In this document: one piece after another, positions 1 through 10,639 of the stretch
How positions within the stretch are numbered: the first letter of the stretch is position 1
Layout: every line of letters starts with the position of its first letter
Notes under the pieces: model-generated
Told to the model about the DNA's origin: nothing
Databases searched by the model: none
What the model saw: only the letters and a program-made list of their open reading frames with translations
Program-made: the position numbers and the translations under genes
Origin: Macrostomum hystrix
Taxonomy: Eukaryota; Platyhelminthes; Macrostomidae
Reading direction: 5' to 3'
NCBI GenBank assembly: GCA_950097015.1
Contig: CATNEN010000029.1
Location: 372,001 to 436,000 of the forward strand
Length of the DNA: 64,000 nt

Positions 1-501
1 TATTGATCGTTGGTGCTCATTAGTTTATTTACTAGGCACATCAGAGCGATGGTTGAACGGAAGCGCCTTGTCTGATTATTTCCTTTCCTCTCCTTTTTGA
101 AATGTGTTGGCTTAAAGACAACAAGGCATCTTGACGCCTCACCTAGTGGGGCTGTCTAGGCAATTCTAATGACTTCACTTTCCATAGATCTTATATTTTG
201 TGAATTTTGACGGAACTAATTTATAACATTGGATTGGGACAGTCAATTTCCCCAACGGCGTCGCTTTCCAATTTCCATTTCCACGTTTTGGTTCAAATTA
301 TTCCGCTTGGCACATTAGAATTAGTTAAGGATGCAGCATCTGGACTGAGGCTGCTGTTCATTTATAAAAACTTTCATAACCATCTTATCTTCTCAATTCG
401 GGACCTTCCTTCCCAGGGGGAAATTTATGCTTTAACCAGCATCTAGGCATTGATGAACCTGTCAGCTCACAAAAAATTTGCTTAAATGACTCAAGCTTTT
501 T
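1..501. other. No gene seen
   Basis: Non-repetitive sequence with only short chance open frames. No splice-bounded coding segment, RNA gene or tandem array is visible. Confidence 0.5.
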
Positions 502-512
502 CCGGCTTCTAA

Positions 513-858
513 TAATAATAATAATAATAATAATTGATTACACCTCCCCCAATTGGGTCAGATGTGCAGCCGACAGCACAGCCGCAGCTAATGCGCGGCG
601 CATCTGAAGGCTGCGTAACAGCTGTTCAGTCCATGGACTGGGGGGACGCCACACCCACCTTCAATTATCCCAGCTGATGCTGGTACCCATTTAACAGCTG
701 GGTGAACTGAAGCAATGCAGAGTTAAGTGTCTTGCTAAAGGACGCAAATTGTTCCAGTGGAGTCGGGAATCGAACCCCCGACCTTCAAGTCGTGAGTCCG
801 ACGCCTTAACCACTAGGCTACAACCTCTCCACTAGGCTACAACCTCTCCCAACCTCTC
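513..858 (-). mobile_element. tRNA-derived SINE with 11-bp target duplication
   Basis: Read on the minus strand, the element starts with a tRNA-like head (about 835-745). It has an A-box-like stretch (TAGCCTAGTGGTTAAGG) and a B box GGTTCGATTCC. A body follows containing a core around 683-735 that resembles the deeply conserved animal SINE core (CCATTTAACAGCTGGGTG, then AGTGTCTTGCTAAAGGAC). It ends in an (ATT)n tail at 511-533. The 11-bp direct repeat CCGGCTTCTAA flanks it at 502-512 and 859-869, as expected of target-primed insertion. The head contains a short duplication of CTAGGCTACAACCTCTCC. A diverged second copy of the body lies at about 26350-26550. The match to the conserved core is from memory of that family. 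Confidence 0.85.
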
Positions 859-869
859 CCGGCTTCTAA

Positions 870-1506
870 CACTAGCCTAATAGCACTACGGCTGGAAGGC
901 TGTATCCTCAAATACACAAGAAGAGAAGGCCTTGTGTCTCACTAAGCAACAGTTTAGTACCTATTTTAAGGACTCATTTTCGCAGAAAACTTTTACTATT
1001 AAGCTTGAATATTCTATGGCACCTTACATCCGGATCACCTGTCCATCACCTGTCCACCCGAATGCCGCATAAGTGCGTGCTGAATATTCTATGAGCTTAC
1101 TTTAAGATACATGTTTTCTGCCGTTCCCACGCCTGCAAAGTTTCCGTATTGTGTGACTGATTCCACTTCTTAGCCTAGTAACTATCGAGTAGAACAAAGA
1201 AGTAAGTCGTTGTTACTAAGTGTAATCAAGTGACCGCATGTTAGAGAATTAAATAAAGTCGTCGAGTTCACCTTTCGAATTTGAACCATGAGTTTAATTC
1301 CGACTGTCATTTTATGCAATACAAATTTAATCAGTAAGATGGTTCGGGTTGAGTAAGGATGCACAGTATTTTTAGTACATTGTGCACTTGCGGCGACACA
1401 TTGCGTTAGACATATTAGCGGGCTGTGTTTTTAGTGACTGTCGTGCACTGCTAGTGTTCTGCATTATGTGTAGCGTCTTTTGATCCTGCTGGTTCCATAA
1501 TTGCTT
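870..1506. other. 3' flank of the neuropeptide gene
   Basis: No coding segment beyond the end of the minus-strand neuropeptide precursor. It probably includes that gene's 3' untranslated region; I see no clear polyadenylation signal to fix its end. Confidence 0.4.
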
Positions 1507-2165
1507 TCAATATTCCATCTCTTCGTCAGAGATCTCGCGGCCAAAGCGAAACGGCATGTGCACAGTATCGTCCCGCTTGCCCCAGCGGAACACGTTGGGA
1601 GCCCGCTTGCCCCAGCGGAACACGTTTGGAGACCTCTTGCCCCAGCGGAACACGTTGGGAGCCCGCTTGCTCTCAGGCCAATCATAATAGACCGTCTCCT
1701 CGGCCGATGGGCCCGCGAATTCAACGCCCAGAATCCTGCCCGGAGCCATTCGTTTGCCGCGCTTCAGTTCGGCCGTCGGTGAAGAATCATCTGCGGGACG
1801 GGATGCGCACGGGAGGCGGGATATCAGGATGGCTTAGGGCATCAAGAAATTATTCGAGGACGGAAGTGCGTCGAGTCCAGCAGCTTTTTTAATTTTCTTG
1901 TTCGGCAGTGCAGCTTCCTCAATTTGCTGTCCGTGTGCGGGAAATAATGCTGTCCGTTTGATTCGTGAAGCTAATGCACAGTATTCTAATCAAATACCAA
2001 TTCACGCGGATCTTTAATATAAATAATTTCTTTCTGAGAAAAGTCAGTTTCGGACTGCAGCACGTGAGCTGAAACATGCTTACCATTGGTGCCACGTCCA
2101 TTTGATTGCGCAATCAGACACATTAGCGCTAAGCCGCACACTAGCATGATAGTTCTGTGAATCAT
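1507..2165 (-). CDS. RWamide/RFamide neuropeptide precursor
   Basis: Secreted prohormone, two exons: 2165-2084 and 1790-1507, joined 121 aa. Exon 1 starts at ATG 2165 and encodes a signal peptide (MIHRTIMLVCGLALMCLIAQ) ending at donor GTAAGC. Exon 2 follows acceptor CCCGCAG. The phases agree (1 base, then 2). After a spacer beginning DDSSPTAELKRGKR come three 10-residue tandem copies APNVFRWGKR, SPNVFRWGKR and APNVFRWGKR. A final peptide DDTVHMPFRFGR and a short acidic tail EISDEEMEY end the protein. The Gly-Lys-Arg and Gly-Arg sites predict amidated products APNVFRW-NH2, SPNVFRW-NH2 and a peptide ending MPFRF-NH2. Such peptides normally act through G-protein-coupled receptors or peptide-gated channels in the nervous system. 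I cannot place it in a named family; an RFamide-like or luqin-like relationship is possible. Confidence 0.9.
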
Positions 2166-2395
2166 TGCTGCTTGCTGATAGGCAATAACTGTCTTCTGTC
2201 CTCCAGTAAGCTTCGCTATTGTCGATCGAGACCTGTGAAATCGAGGATAGAAAAAGATGCATGCAGTTGCCAGATTGACTACAATATATTTGGAAGCCTA
2301 TATATTTTTTAGCAATGATAGCTTACCCCAGAGTAAGAGTTTGCCGGCGGAGAGATTGAAAGCAAGGAGAATTATTCGAGCCAGTTTTCTAGTGC

Positions 2396-2517
2396 ATTTT
2401 ATAGGCCGGCTGGAGAAAACTTCCGCAGCCCCGCCAACCGCACAGCCAACCGTTGCAGATTCTCCGCACGTTGATGACTAGTCACTGGGCGGATCAAACT
2501 TCGGCGCAGGTGATTGG
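2396..2517 (-). promoter_or_regulatory. Possible TATA and CCAAT elements of the neuropeptide gene
   Basis: On the minus strand TATAAAAT lies at 2403-2396 and CCAAT at 2517-2513, about 110 bases upstream of it. The start codon is at 2165, which would leave a 5' leader of about 200 bases. The spacing suits a core promoter; this is inference from motifs only. Confidence 0.4.
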
Positions 2518-3987
2518 CTGCCTCAGCTGAAACTAGAATATTGTCGAAGCTAACTTATTTGGATATTTTTTAGCATGCGGAGATCTGTTTTTCTTGAATA
2601 AATTTAAATAAAAATTGTAAATAAATTGCCAATTATGGTTTCGCTGTCTGGCGCGGTCGTAGATGAAAATGCTGCAATTCAATTATAGATGTAAAATGTG
2701 AACTACGTACGTCGAAAAAACTCATTAAGGGAATTTCCCGTAACCTCGTTGCCTCTCGAAAAATATAAACGCTTAGCTCTCAGATGAATTAAAAACTTAA
2801 AATCGCACGTAGTAAATACCAACATATGATGGATATGACACTTGTTCAATGCCACCACAAACAAAAAGCAATGATCTCATTTGGGAGAACCAAGAACCAC
2901 TAGGAAAAACTTATCATCCTTGGCGAGAACATTTTTTAGATTATAAAAAGAGCCACTCTGTAAGTGGTTTATAATTGTAATCAAGAATGAAATGATTACA
3001 CTATAGAATGAATATAATGAAAGTATTTAAGTAGGCCCTAGTCACTTTTACGATTATTAGTTCGTATTTGACAGCAATTTTTTATTTAGCGACTGATGTC
3101 ATAACTTCATCATAGTTTTATTATTTTAAAAGTATATCTAATTCTTTACTTCATATTTGGGTTATTTTATTTGCGTAATAGACTCAATCACATTTTTAAT
3201 TTAACTAGGCCCCTATTGAAATTTGAAGTTGCTGTTCTGCGACGATTTTCCAAGATATATGAGTCCTACATATTCAATTTTAAGTATCATTACCAATAAG
3301 CGCATGAGACATACAGATGGATATAATAGACATGTTTGGATTAACTAATATATAATATATGTAACTAACTATATAACTAACTAATATATAACTAACTAGT
3401 ATATGTACATTTTTCTAATCATTTGTCAGCCTGATAGTTTAATAAATTGAAACAATTTCCTTTATTCAGAATTAATGCAAACACTGTAGTATTTAAGTAT
3501 ACTAATTGTGTACTATTTATATTTCCTTATTCTTATTTAAATTACAGGAAAGAAAAAACCTTCTGCATTGGTTTCCAACTTCAAAATAAACAAAAGTGAT
3601 GATATTCCTTTATGTGTGTGTACTTTTTATAACCATGTACAATACCCAAACAGTCAATCCACTATTCCACTTAGCCACATTAGTATTTTATTAACTGAAA
3701 AAATAATGTACATATAGTCCTTAGGTGGCATTAGGCCTGTTGTGTAATAGTAAATTATATTCAATAAATTTTAGAGTATCACCAAGCTTCAATTGTTTTC
3801 TTTGATTCTTGGAATGTGAAAAATAAACAAACCAGTTTTACACTGTTAGTTTAGCTAAGTATTTTGCTTTACAATTTAGTTAGCTTTCTGAAAATTAATT
3901 ATATCTGTTTTCTTTGATTAGCTTTAAAGCTAGCTAGGCTTGACAGGAGCTAAGATGTGTAGGACATTATGTAGTGTATATATATAT
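2518..3987. other. AT-rich intergenic DNA
   Basis: No coding segment, RNA gene or array seen. A short degenerate TAACTAACTATAT run occurs near 3355-3405. Confidence 0.5.
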
Positions 3988-4225
3988 ACTAGCTTTTTTT
4001 GCCCGTTGTTTTTGGGGCAGAAATTTAAAGCAAAGCAGTAAGCAATTCACGTCTCTGTATTAACTTTATAGTGAAGGTCACCATTTATTTATTTACTGCA
4101 TTAATGAAAAGTGAAGAGTTTGTTTAAGGGCGTTTTAAGTAAAAAATAAGTGAAAAGTTTGTCCAAACAGCCCCCTCTTGATTACTTCTTTAGAAACATG
4201 TCTCTTAGCCACTCCTCTATACAGT

Positions 4226-4508
4226 CAGTGGCAGATCCAGGAATTTTGTTTTGGGGCGGTCTGTCAGGGGAGCGTTATGAGAATCACAGAGGGGGTGCCA
4301 GCGGCCGAAAAAGGGCGCCAGGAGCCAAGAAAGGGCGCCAGCGGCTGAAAAAACGGGAGCCAGCGGCTGAAAAAGGGGCGCCAGCGGCCGAAAAGGGGCG
4401 CCAGTGCTGCGACTGGCGCCCCTGGTGGGGGCATCTTATTCCCATGATTAAAATTTAGGGGGGCGACTGCCCCCCCGCCCCCCCCCCCCCCCCCTAAATC
4501 TGCCTCTG
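4226..4508. mobile_element. 283-bp MITE with 8-bp target duplication
   Basis: Terminal inverted repeats start CAGTGGCAGATCCAGG on the left and CAGAGGCAGATTTAGG (minus strand) on the right. The 8-bp direct repeat TATACAGT flanks it at 4218-4225 and 4509-4516. The interior is non-coding and carries degenerate GCGCCAGCGGCYGAAAAAGG repeats and a poly-C run at 4470-4494. An 8-bp duplication with CA-starting ends fits the hAT or P superfamilies. It sits inside the larger helicase-bearing element and so inserted later. Confidence 0.85.
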
Positions 4509-4634
4509 TATACAGTATGCATGTACACGCGTATACATAAGGAAAATAGCCATGGCATAACAATAACAATGTCAAAGAAACAAAATTAAACTGTTTCAGA
4601 GTTCAGAGTTAGACAGGTCAAGGTCAATTCGTGA

Positions 4635-5715
4635 CTACTTTTCTATTAATTGCTTGCGAGTCACCTCAAGGCCTGGGGATACACCACATTCTTCGTTCTT
4701 CCCCTTGGTGCAAAAATGAATAGGCCAGCTGGAGTTCCAACACGGGAGCAGGCGACATAAAGCTGCCCATGCGAGAAGCAAGGAGTCTCCAGGTTGATGC
4801 CAGCCATGCACCTTCAGCGACTGTCCCTGAGCCTTGTTAATAGTCATCGCAAAGCACACTCTCACAGGGAACTGCAGTCGCTTGAACTGAAATGGCAGGT
4901 CCGTGGGGATAATTGGAATCCGGGAACAAACACAGACTCTCCTCTGCCAGATCCAGTCATTATCGTGGCCTCAATCACGTGTGGGAAGAGCCGCCTGACT
5001 ATCAGTCTGGTGCCGTTACACAGCCTTGGCGCATTCAGGTTGTGGAGGAGCATAATTGGTGCCCCAACTTTCAGCTGCAAGTTGTGCGATGGAGTTCCAG
5101 GAGGATCTAGAGAGTTCAGAAACTCAACAGGATACTCCACAGCGGTGTCATCAGTCAACGTTGTATCAATTGACTTGTAGGTGAAAACTGCACCTGGCAA
5201 CTCCTGAAGCAGTTGGTAGTTAATTTCGTTGGCGGCATCATTTCTAGGACACAGAATAGCCCTCTCTGACAGCCAGTCAACGTCAGCATATCGAACCATC
5301 AGGTTCGGGTAAACTTTTGCCTTGAGCTCCTGCACTGACTGCACAATGGTTCCGATTGTAGCGATCGATGACTGCCCATCCTCGGTGCTAATCTCCAGCA
5401 GATCATTGCCGATTCGCAATAGATTGGCAGAGAACTCATGAGCTGTTTCGTCTCCTTGAATTGTAGCTCTCATGTTTGTTCGTACAGGTGCAACTTCACA
5501 ACCGATGGCCACAGGTGAGATGATTTTAGGCAAGCATTAATCTCATCAGCAGGAGTGCCACGAGGAATCACAGGCAGCGTCTGTCTAAAGTCTCCAGACA
5601 GCAGCAGAGTGACACCACCCATCAGTTGATCGCCAGCCTCTCTCTTTCTTCTATCCCAGGCTGGCTGGAGAGAAATATCGACCGGAGAGCCCTGCGCACT
5701 GGGACGCCACCGCAC
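4635..5715 (-). pseudogene. Pif1-like helicase relic (Helitron Rep-helicase C-terminal part)
   Basis: Three overlapping minus-strand frames give successive parts of one Pif1-type superfamily 1 helicase. The first (5715-5470) carries motif III GDFRQTLPVIP. The second (5533-4862) carries ILCPRNDAANEIN and the helicase 2B-like GAPIMLLHNLNAPRLCNGTR. The third (4865-4635) carries motif VI CFAMTINKAQGQSL. Frame changes near 5470 and 4865 break the gene, and the Walker A part and any Rep/HUH domain are missing. In Helitrons this helicase unwinds DNA for rolling-circle-like transposition; this copy cannot do so. Confidence 0.85.
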
Positions 5716-6276
5716 TCACCGCACTCAGTCTCAGTGCTGCTTGGGGTCAGTAGACAGTCTAGGGGTTTGGGCTGTGTACATTCACGGCTTGAAATACAAT
5801 GTACAGTCTGGGGCTTCGGCGCCCGGGGAAGGGAGGGGGTGGCTGTAATAAAATTTGGCCCGCAGAGTGGCGGAGGGGAGTTGGGGTGGCTGTCCTCGGA
5901 AAACAAAAAGTGACTCACTTTGAGATGATGCAGCTTTGCTCTGGATTGAGTAGAGATGTTCAAAATTGACAGCATTGTTGGAAAACATGTAAAGTGTAAG
6001 TGGATCAAATTTGGAGAAAATCTGACAAAGTGGGGCGACGATATGTCGAATTGAGTGATTTTTTGACGATTTTTGAGCAGTTTTTTGCACTTTTGAGCAG
6101 GAAGGAAATGATTTTTCGGGAATTTGAGTAGCCTATTGCACTCAGCGTAGGTGGTTTTAGGTATGTGCAAAGTTTGGTGTGATTTGGTTGAGCGGTTTTC
6201 GGCGTCTATAAAGACAAAAGGTTGCACACACACACACACACAGACAGACAGAGTTTTCACTTTTATATATATAGAT

Positions 6277-6749
6277 GCTTAAATTTGGTAAATTGCCTAA
6301 TAACAAACAAAATTATAAATACAAGCCTGGCTATAATATAATCATAAGATATTAGAATAATGCAAACATTAAAATATATATAGCTAGTTGACTTGCTAGC
6401 TGGATAATTGAAGGAAGTATTGCTTAAGGACACTTTGTTTGTTCTTTTTGGCTTTGAAAATTCAGATTGGAATTCCTGACCTTTGTTATGTGTTTAAATA
6501 TCTATAGTCCCTCATTGCTACTACTTAAGTGCTACAATGACAAAAATTATATAGCTAATAAATAGTTATTACCTAATTTTAAAGCAAAGCTGTAATACTT
6601 ATAAGTGTTGTTTAATGGCCTTTATCCACCATATTGCAATGTATCCTTTCTAAGAAGCACATAGCCAATCAGATTGCTAAATTATGGAAAACAAAAAAAT
6701 TATTTTTGACTACCTTATAGCACTTGGAATTCTGTGCAGACGCGTCGCC
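6277..6749. other. Upstream region of Mondo
   Basis: AT-rich sequence with no coding segment. It probably includes the Mondo promoter and 5' leader, but no convincing core element is seen. Confidence 0.4.
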
Positions 6750-9700
6750 ATGGTAACTGACAAGCAGCGCCGGCCATCCTGTGGCTCTGGCCAGACAGCG
6801 GCCGCAGCGACTACTGCAGCCAGCGAGTCCGCTCAGATTCACTCTGGCCACTTCATGAAGAGCAACCTGGAGGACCCGGACACAGATTCGGACTCGCTGT
6901 CTGATTTCCCTGTCGACTTCTCTAATGCCAATCGATCCTCTTCTGGGCCTGCCAATGCAGCTGTCGGCCTCCCAGCTCTGCGCAGCGCCCGATCCGGCCG
7001 GCTTCCCTGCCGCATCTTCCTTTCCCGCCGCCGCTGCCGCAGTTTCCGTTTCATCAACTGGCGTCAATCCGAACGCTCTGTCTGTAGACGGAGCTGTTGC
7101 CGGTGGCTCTTCAGTCAGCATCGACCAGTCGCTAACGAAGCTGCTATGCTATTTGAAGCTGACCTTCTCGGGCAAGATCACCAATCCAAAGTGGAACGAC
7201 TTTCGTGGCATGCGATTCACTATCAAAGACAAAATCAGGCTGAACAACATTATCTGGCGGGAGTATCATTTGCAGTTTGTTAAACAACAACGGCCACGGA
7301 TTGTGCAGTTCGCCAATCCCCTCGCTGAAGATGTGAGCCGTTTTTTTCCTCCTTACTCACCACTTATCACCCTCCTTAGTCCCCACTTCTCACCCTCCTT
7401 ACTTCTCATTTTTCACCCTCCTTACTCCCCACTTCTCACCCTCCTTACTTCTCATTTTTCACCCTCCTTACTCCCCACTTCTCACCCTCCTTACTTCTCA
7501 TTTTTCACCCTCCTTACTCCCCACTTCTCACCCTCCTTACTTCTCATTTTTCACCCTCCTTACTCCCCACTTCTCACCCTCCCCACTACACTAATCCACA
7601 AAGCAGGCGCACACTCGACCCGAATCCGTCATCATGGAAGGCAAGTACTGGAAGCGCCGCCTCAACACTGTCTGCGATGAGTACAGCGGCTGGCGCGCCT
7701 TCTTCCTGCAGAACAGGCACCGGCTAAGGCCGGACCGCCGGCCAGAACCGATGGACATCATCTACGACAACGACTGGCTGGCGCAGAACACCGCACTGGA
7801 CATCAAGCGCCGTGGTGTCGGTACATCCGGGCACGACTGGCCGCTGAGTCCCCGGGAATCGCATCCCGCAGCGGGCGCCAAGCGTCAACCTCCTGGACGA
7901 CCTGCTGGCCGATTTCCAATTCGATCCCCATCTGGACAACCTGCTGAACCAATGCGACAGCTTCGGATTCGGCGGCGACCTCGGCCTCGCCTCCTCCGGC
8001 TGCGTCAACGGCGTTGGCATTGTTGACAGTGTCGCCGGTTCCTACGGCAATTCCGGTGGCGGTGGCTGCATCGGCGGAAGTCCTGGCGGCGTCAGCAGCG
8101 GCGGCTTTAACTCGGACTTCATCCAGCCGGGCCTGCAACAATTGCAGCCGAGCATTGACGATTTCTTTGGCGGCGACCTTCTGGCTCTGTTGTCCTCGTC
8201 GGCTGCAGCGGCGGCTGCGGCAGCGTCTTCGGTGGCAACGTCAATCTCTGCTCCGCCGCCGCCGCCACCACCGCCACTGCTGCCACCCCCGACACCGCAG
8301 CAGCTGCTGTTGCCGTTGCAGCCTCTTCAAACTGGGGTCAGCCTGAGCCCAAATGACTATCAGCGCATTGTGCTCACCCTGCAGGGCCTGCTGGCCCGCA
8401 CCACCCAGCCGCCCGCTGTTGTCGCCTCGCTGTTGGATTTTCTTAGAGGCATCGGCATACACGTGGCACTGCCTGCTCATCAGCAGCAACCACCTCCACC
8501 GCCGCCTCCACCGTCACCGCCGCCGCCGCCTCCTCCACCGCCGCCGCCCGCGCCTCCGTCAATTTCGCAAACTCTGTACCGCATTCTGCGCACTCCCCTG
8601 ACGACGTCGCCAACACTGGATCCGCCGAGTTTGCATCCGCATCCGGCAGTTCAGCAGCAGCCGCAGAAGCTGCTCAGGCGTGAGCAGTCACAGTCCCAGA
8701 TACAGCATCTTTTACCGGCTGGTTTGGCCAAGTCTGAGATGGATTGCTCTTCCCTGTCCAGTGACGGCTTCCGGATTGAATTGGTCAGTGCGATGTTGAT
8801 CGGAAATATTTCATTATAGATCTCAAATTTGGGCATATACTAATTAACATTATTATCCATTACCCGCTTCACAGCCATCAACTAATCGTCACCGCGAGAC
8901 CTACTTGCTTCAAAAACAGGCCGCAGCTGTCACAGCCAACTCTGAACAGGTTCGCCACTGTCATGTGACAGGGAGATTGGGGTAGAAGGCAGGGGTGACA
9001 GAAAGTTTGGGGTAGAAGGCAGGGCTGACAGGAAGATTGGGGTAGAAGGCAGGGGTGGCAGGAAGATTAGGGTAGAAGGCAGGGGTGACAGGGGGATTGG
9101 GACAGAAGGCAGGGGTGACAGGGGGATTGGGGCAGAAAGCAGGGGTGACAGGGAGATTGGGGCAGAAAGCAGGGGTGACGGGGGGATTGGGGCAGAAAGC
9201 AGGGGTGACAGGGAGATTGGGGCAGTAAGCAGGGGTGACAGGGGGATTGGGGCAGAAGGCAGGGGTGACAGGGGGATTGGGGCAGAAGGCAGGGGTGACA
9301 GGGGATTGTGGCATAGTTGCTGATTCAACCGGTCCTCCTGGCTCCCGCAGGCTCGACGCGGCAACATCAACTCTGCGTTTGATACGCTGCAGGCGATGCT
9401 ACCCGGCGGTGGCGGCTGTCAGCGCCTGTCGAAGGCTGCCGTGCTGCACAAGACGGCCGACCGGCTGCGCCGCCTGCGCGCCGAGCGGAACGACTGGCGC
9501 CTCGAGGCTAACCGGCTGCGCGCCGAGGCCAGCCGGCTGCGTACTGAGATCAGCGCCGCGTGCGAGCAGCTGCCTGCGTCGTCGATGGCGTCAGCAGCCG
9601 CAGCTTCAGCAGCGCCAGAGGCTCAGCGGCTGGTCGATGGTCGGCGCTGGTTCGAGGAGACCTACGCTCGGGAGGGAGTCCTGCGCAACTGGAAGTTTTA

Positions 9701-10639
9701 CCTTGTGAGTCTGTTGTGAGCTGGGAACCGACTGTGAGACACGTGGGTTAGGATCTGGAATCATGATGAGATCAAGGCTTAGAATCCCGGTAGTCATTGA
9801 CTGTGTCCACCCCCGCCTTGCCGCCTGCAGTTCAGCCTGATGATGTCCGACTCATTCGACGCCTTCAACAGCAACGTATCGACTAGCACGCCTGAGAACT
9901 TGGCTAGGACTGTGCTGAGCTGGACTGACCAGCACTGCAGCCTGTCCAAGCTGCGACCCGGTGAGTCACCAAACTTAGCTAACCCAGTCACAATGTCACC
10001 AAACCTAGCTAGCCCAGTCACAATGTCACCAAACCTAGCTAGCCCAGTCACAATGTCACCAAACCTAGCTAGCCCAGTCACAATGTCACCAAACCTAGCT
10101 AGCCCAGTCACAATGTCACCAAACCTAGCTAGCCCAGTCACAATGTCACCAAACCTAGCTAGCCCAGTCACAATGTCACCAAACCTAGCTAGCCCAGTCA
10201 CAATGTCACCAAACTTAGCTAGCCCAGTCACAATGTCACCAAACCTAGCTAGCCCAGTCACAATGTCACCAAACCTAGCTAGCCCAGTCACAATGTCACC
10301 AAACTTAGCTAGCCCAGTCACAATGTCACCAAACCTAGCTAGCCCAGTCACAATGTCACCAAACCTATCTAGCCCAGTCACAATGTCACCAAATCTAGCT
10401 AGCCAGTGACCAGTCACAATGCCCCTGAACCTGCAGCCGCGCACCGAGCCCTGACGCAGCTGTGTGTGAGCACTTGCATCCTGTCGGAGCCGGCGCAGGC
10501 CACTGTGCAGGTGATCGCCGGGGTTCACAGCGGCTGGCTGCCGATTTCTCTGACCGCCGCGTCGGCTGCTGAATCATCGGTGCCAGCTGCCGCGTCGGAC
10601 GATCTAGATGACGAGGAGAGCGACCTGATAGACGAATGA
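6750..10639 (+). CDS. Mondo: Mondo/MLXIP family bHLH-leucine-zipper transcription factor
   Basis: Glucose-responsive transcription factor that partners Mlx at carbohydrate response elements. Exons: 6750-6911, 6961-7332, 7607-7816, 7872-8783, 8875-8949, 9351-9704, 9831-9960, 10437-10639 (805 aa). All phases agree. I chose ATG 6750 for its context CGCCATGG; an upstream in-frame ATG exists at 6684. The N-terminal Mondo conserved region has IHSGHF (residues 30-35), [37 protein letters not shown] and [11 protein letters not shown] Pro-rich middle follows (polyproline near 8490-8560). The helix-loop-helix/zipper is [14 protein letters not shown]...[14 protein letters not shown]. The C-terminal dimerisation and cytoplasmic localisation domain has [15 protein letters not shown] and [10 protein letters not shown]. 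Introns of 49 and 55 nt starting GTCG are inferred only to restore frame; indels are the alternative. Four larger introns exist, three of them mostly minisatellite. Confidence 0.9.
7345..7590. repeat. Minisatellite in Mondo intron 2, 23/46-bp unit
   Basis: Alternating 23-mers TTACTCCCCACTTCTCACC+CTCC and TTACTTCTCATTTTTCACC+CTCC form a 46-bp higher-order unit, about five copies. The array begins about 12-15 bases after donor GTGAGC at 7333 and ends about 20 bases before the acceptor. It is pyrimidine-rich on the coding strand. Confidence 0.9.
8966..9310. repeat. Minisatellite in Mondo intron 5, 30-bp unit
   Basis: About eleven copies of a G-rich 30-bp unit (AGGGGTGACAGGGGGATTGG then GGCAGAAGGC) with point variants. 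It starts about 16 bases after the exon end at 8949 and stops about 40 bases before the acceptor at 9350. It separates the basic region of the bHLH domain from its first helix. Confidence 0.9.
9961..10420. repeat. Minisatellite filling the last Mondo intron, 30-bp unit
   Basis: About fifteen copies of a 30-bp unit (GTCACCAAACCTAGCTAGCC then CAGTCACAAT), very homogeneous. The 5' splice site GTGAGTCACC is itself the start of the first unit. The array runs to within about 20 bases of the acceptor CCTGCAG at 10436. Confidence 0.95.

Larger units (their letters stand above)
3988..6276 (-). mobile_element. Helentron/Helitron-like element, degraded, with nested MITE
   Basis: The element lies between two TA microsatellites. 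The left edge reads TATATATATACTAGCTTTTTTTGCCCG at 3977-4003. The right edge reads CACACACACAGACAGACAGAG, then TTTTCACTTTTATATATATAG at 6224-6276. It contains a broken Pif1-type helicase of the Helitron lineage on the minus strand (4635-5715). ACTAGC...GCCCG at one end and TTTTATATATATAG at the other are commonly seen at the ends of invertebrate elements inserted in TA-rich targets. The exact ends, and the class (Helentron rather than classical Helitron), are inference. The interior 5720-6220 holds no recognisable protein. Confidence 0.5.

Noticed and set aside
745-835. True tRNA gene on the minus strand
   Set aside because: A- and B-box sequences are good, but it is the head of a SINE with a body, (ATT)n tail and target duplications, and the acceptor stem does not pair convincingly.
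5622-6260. 212-aa minus-strand frame starting in a CA-repeat
   Set aside because: It begins with translated microsatellite, crosses non-coding element sequence and shows no domain.
8014-8346. Arg/Ser-rich alternative frame over the Mondo Pro/Gly-rich exon
   Set aside because: Shadow of the frame that continues [19 protein letters not shown] from the spliced Mondo protein.
9794-10528. 244-aa minus-strand frame with [10 protein letters not shown] repeats and plus-strand [10 protein letters not shown] frame
   Set aside because: Both are the 30-bp array inside the last Mondo intron.
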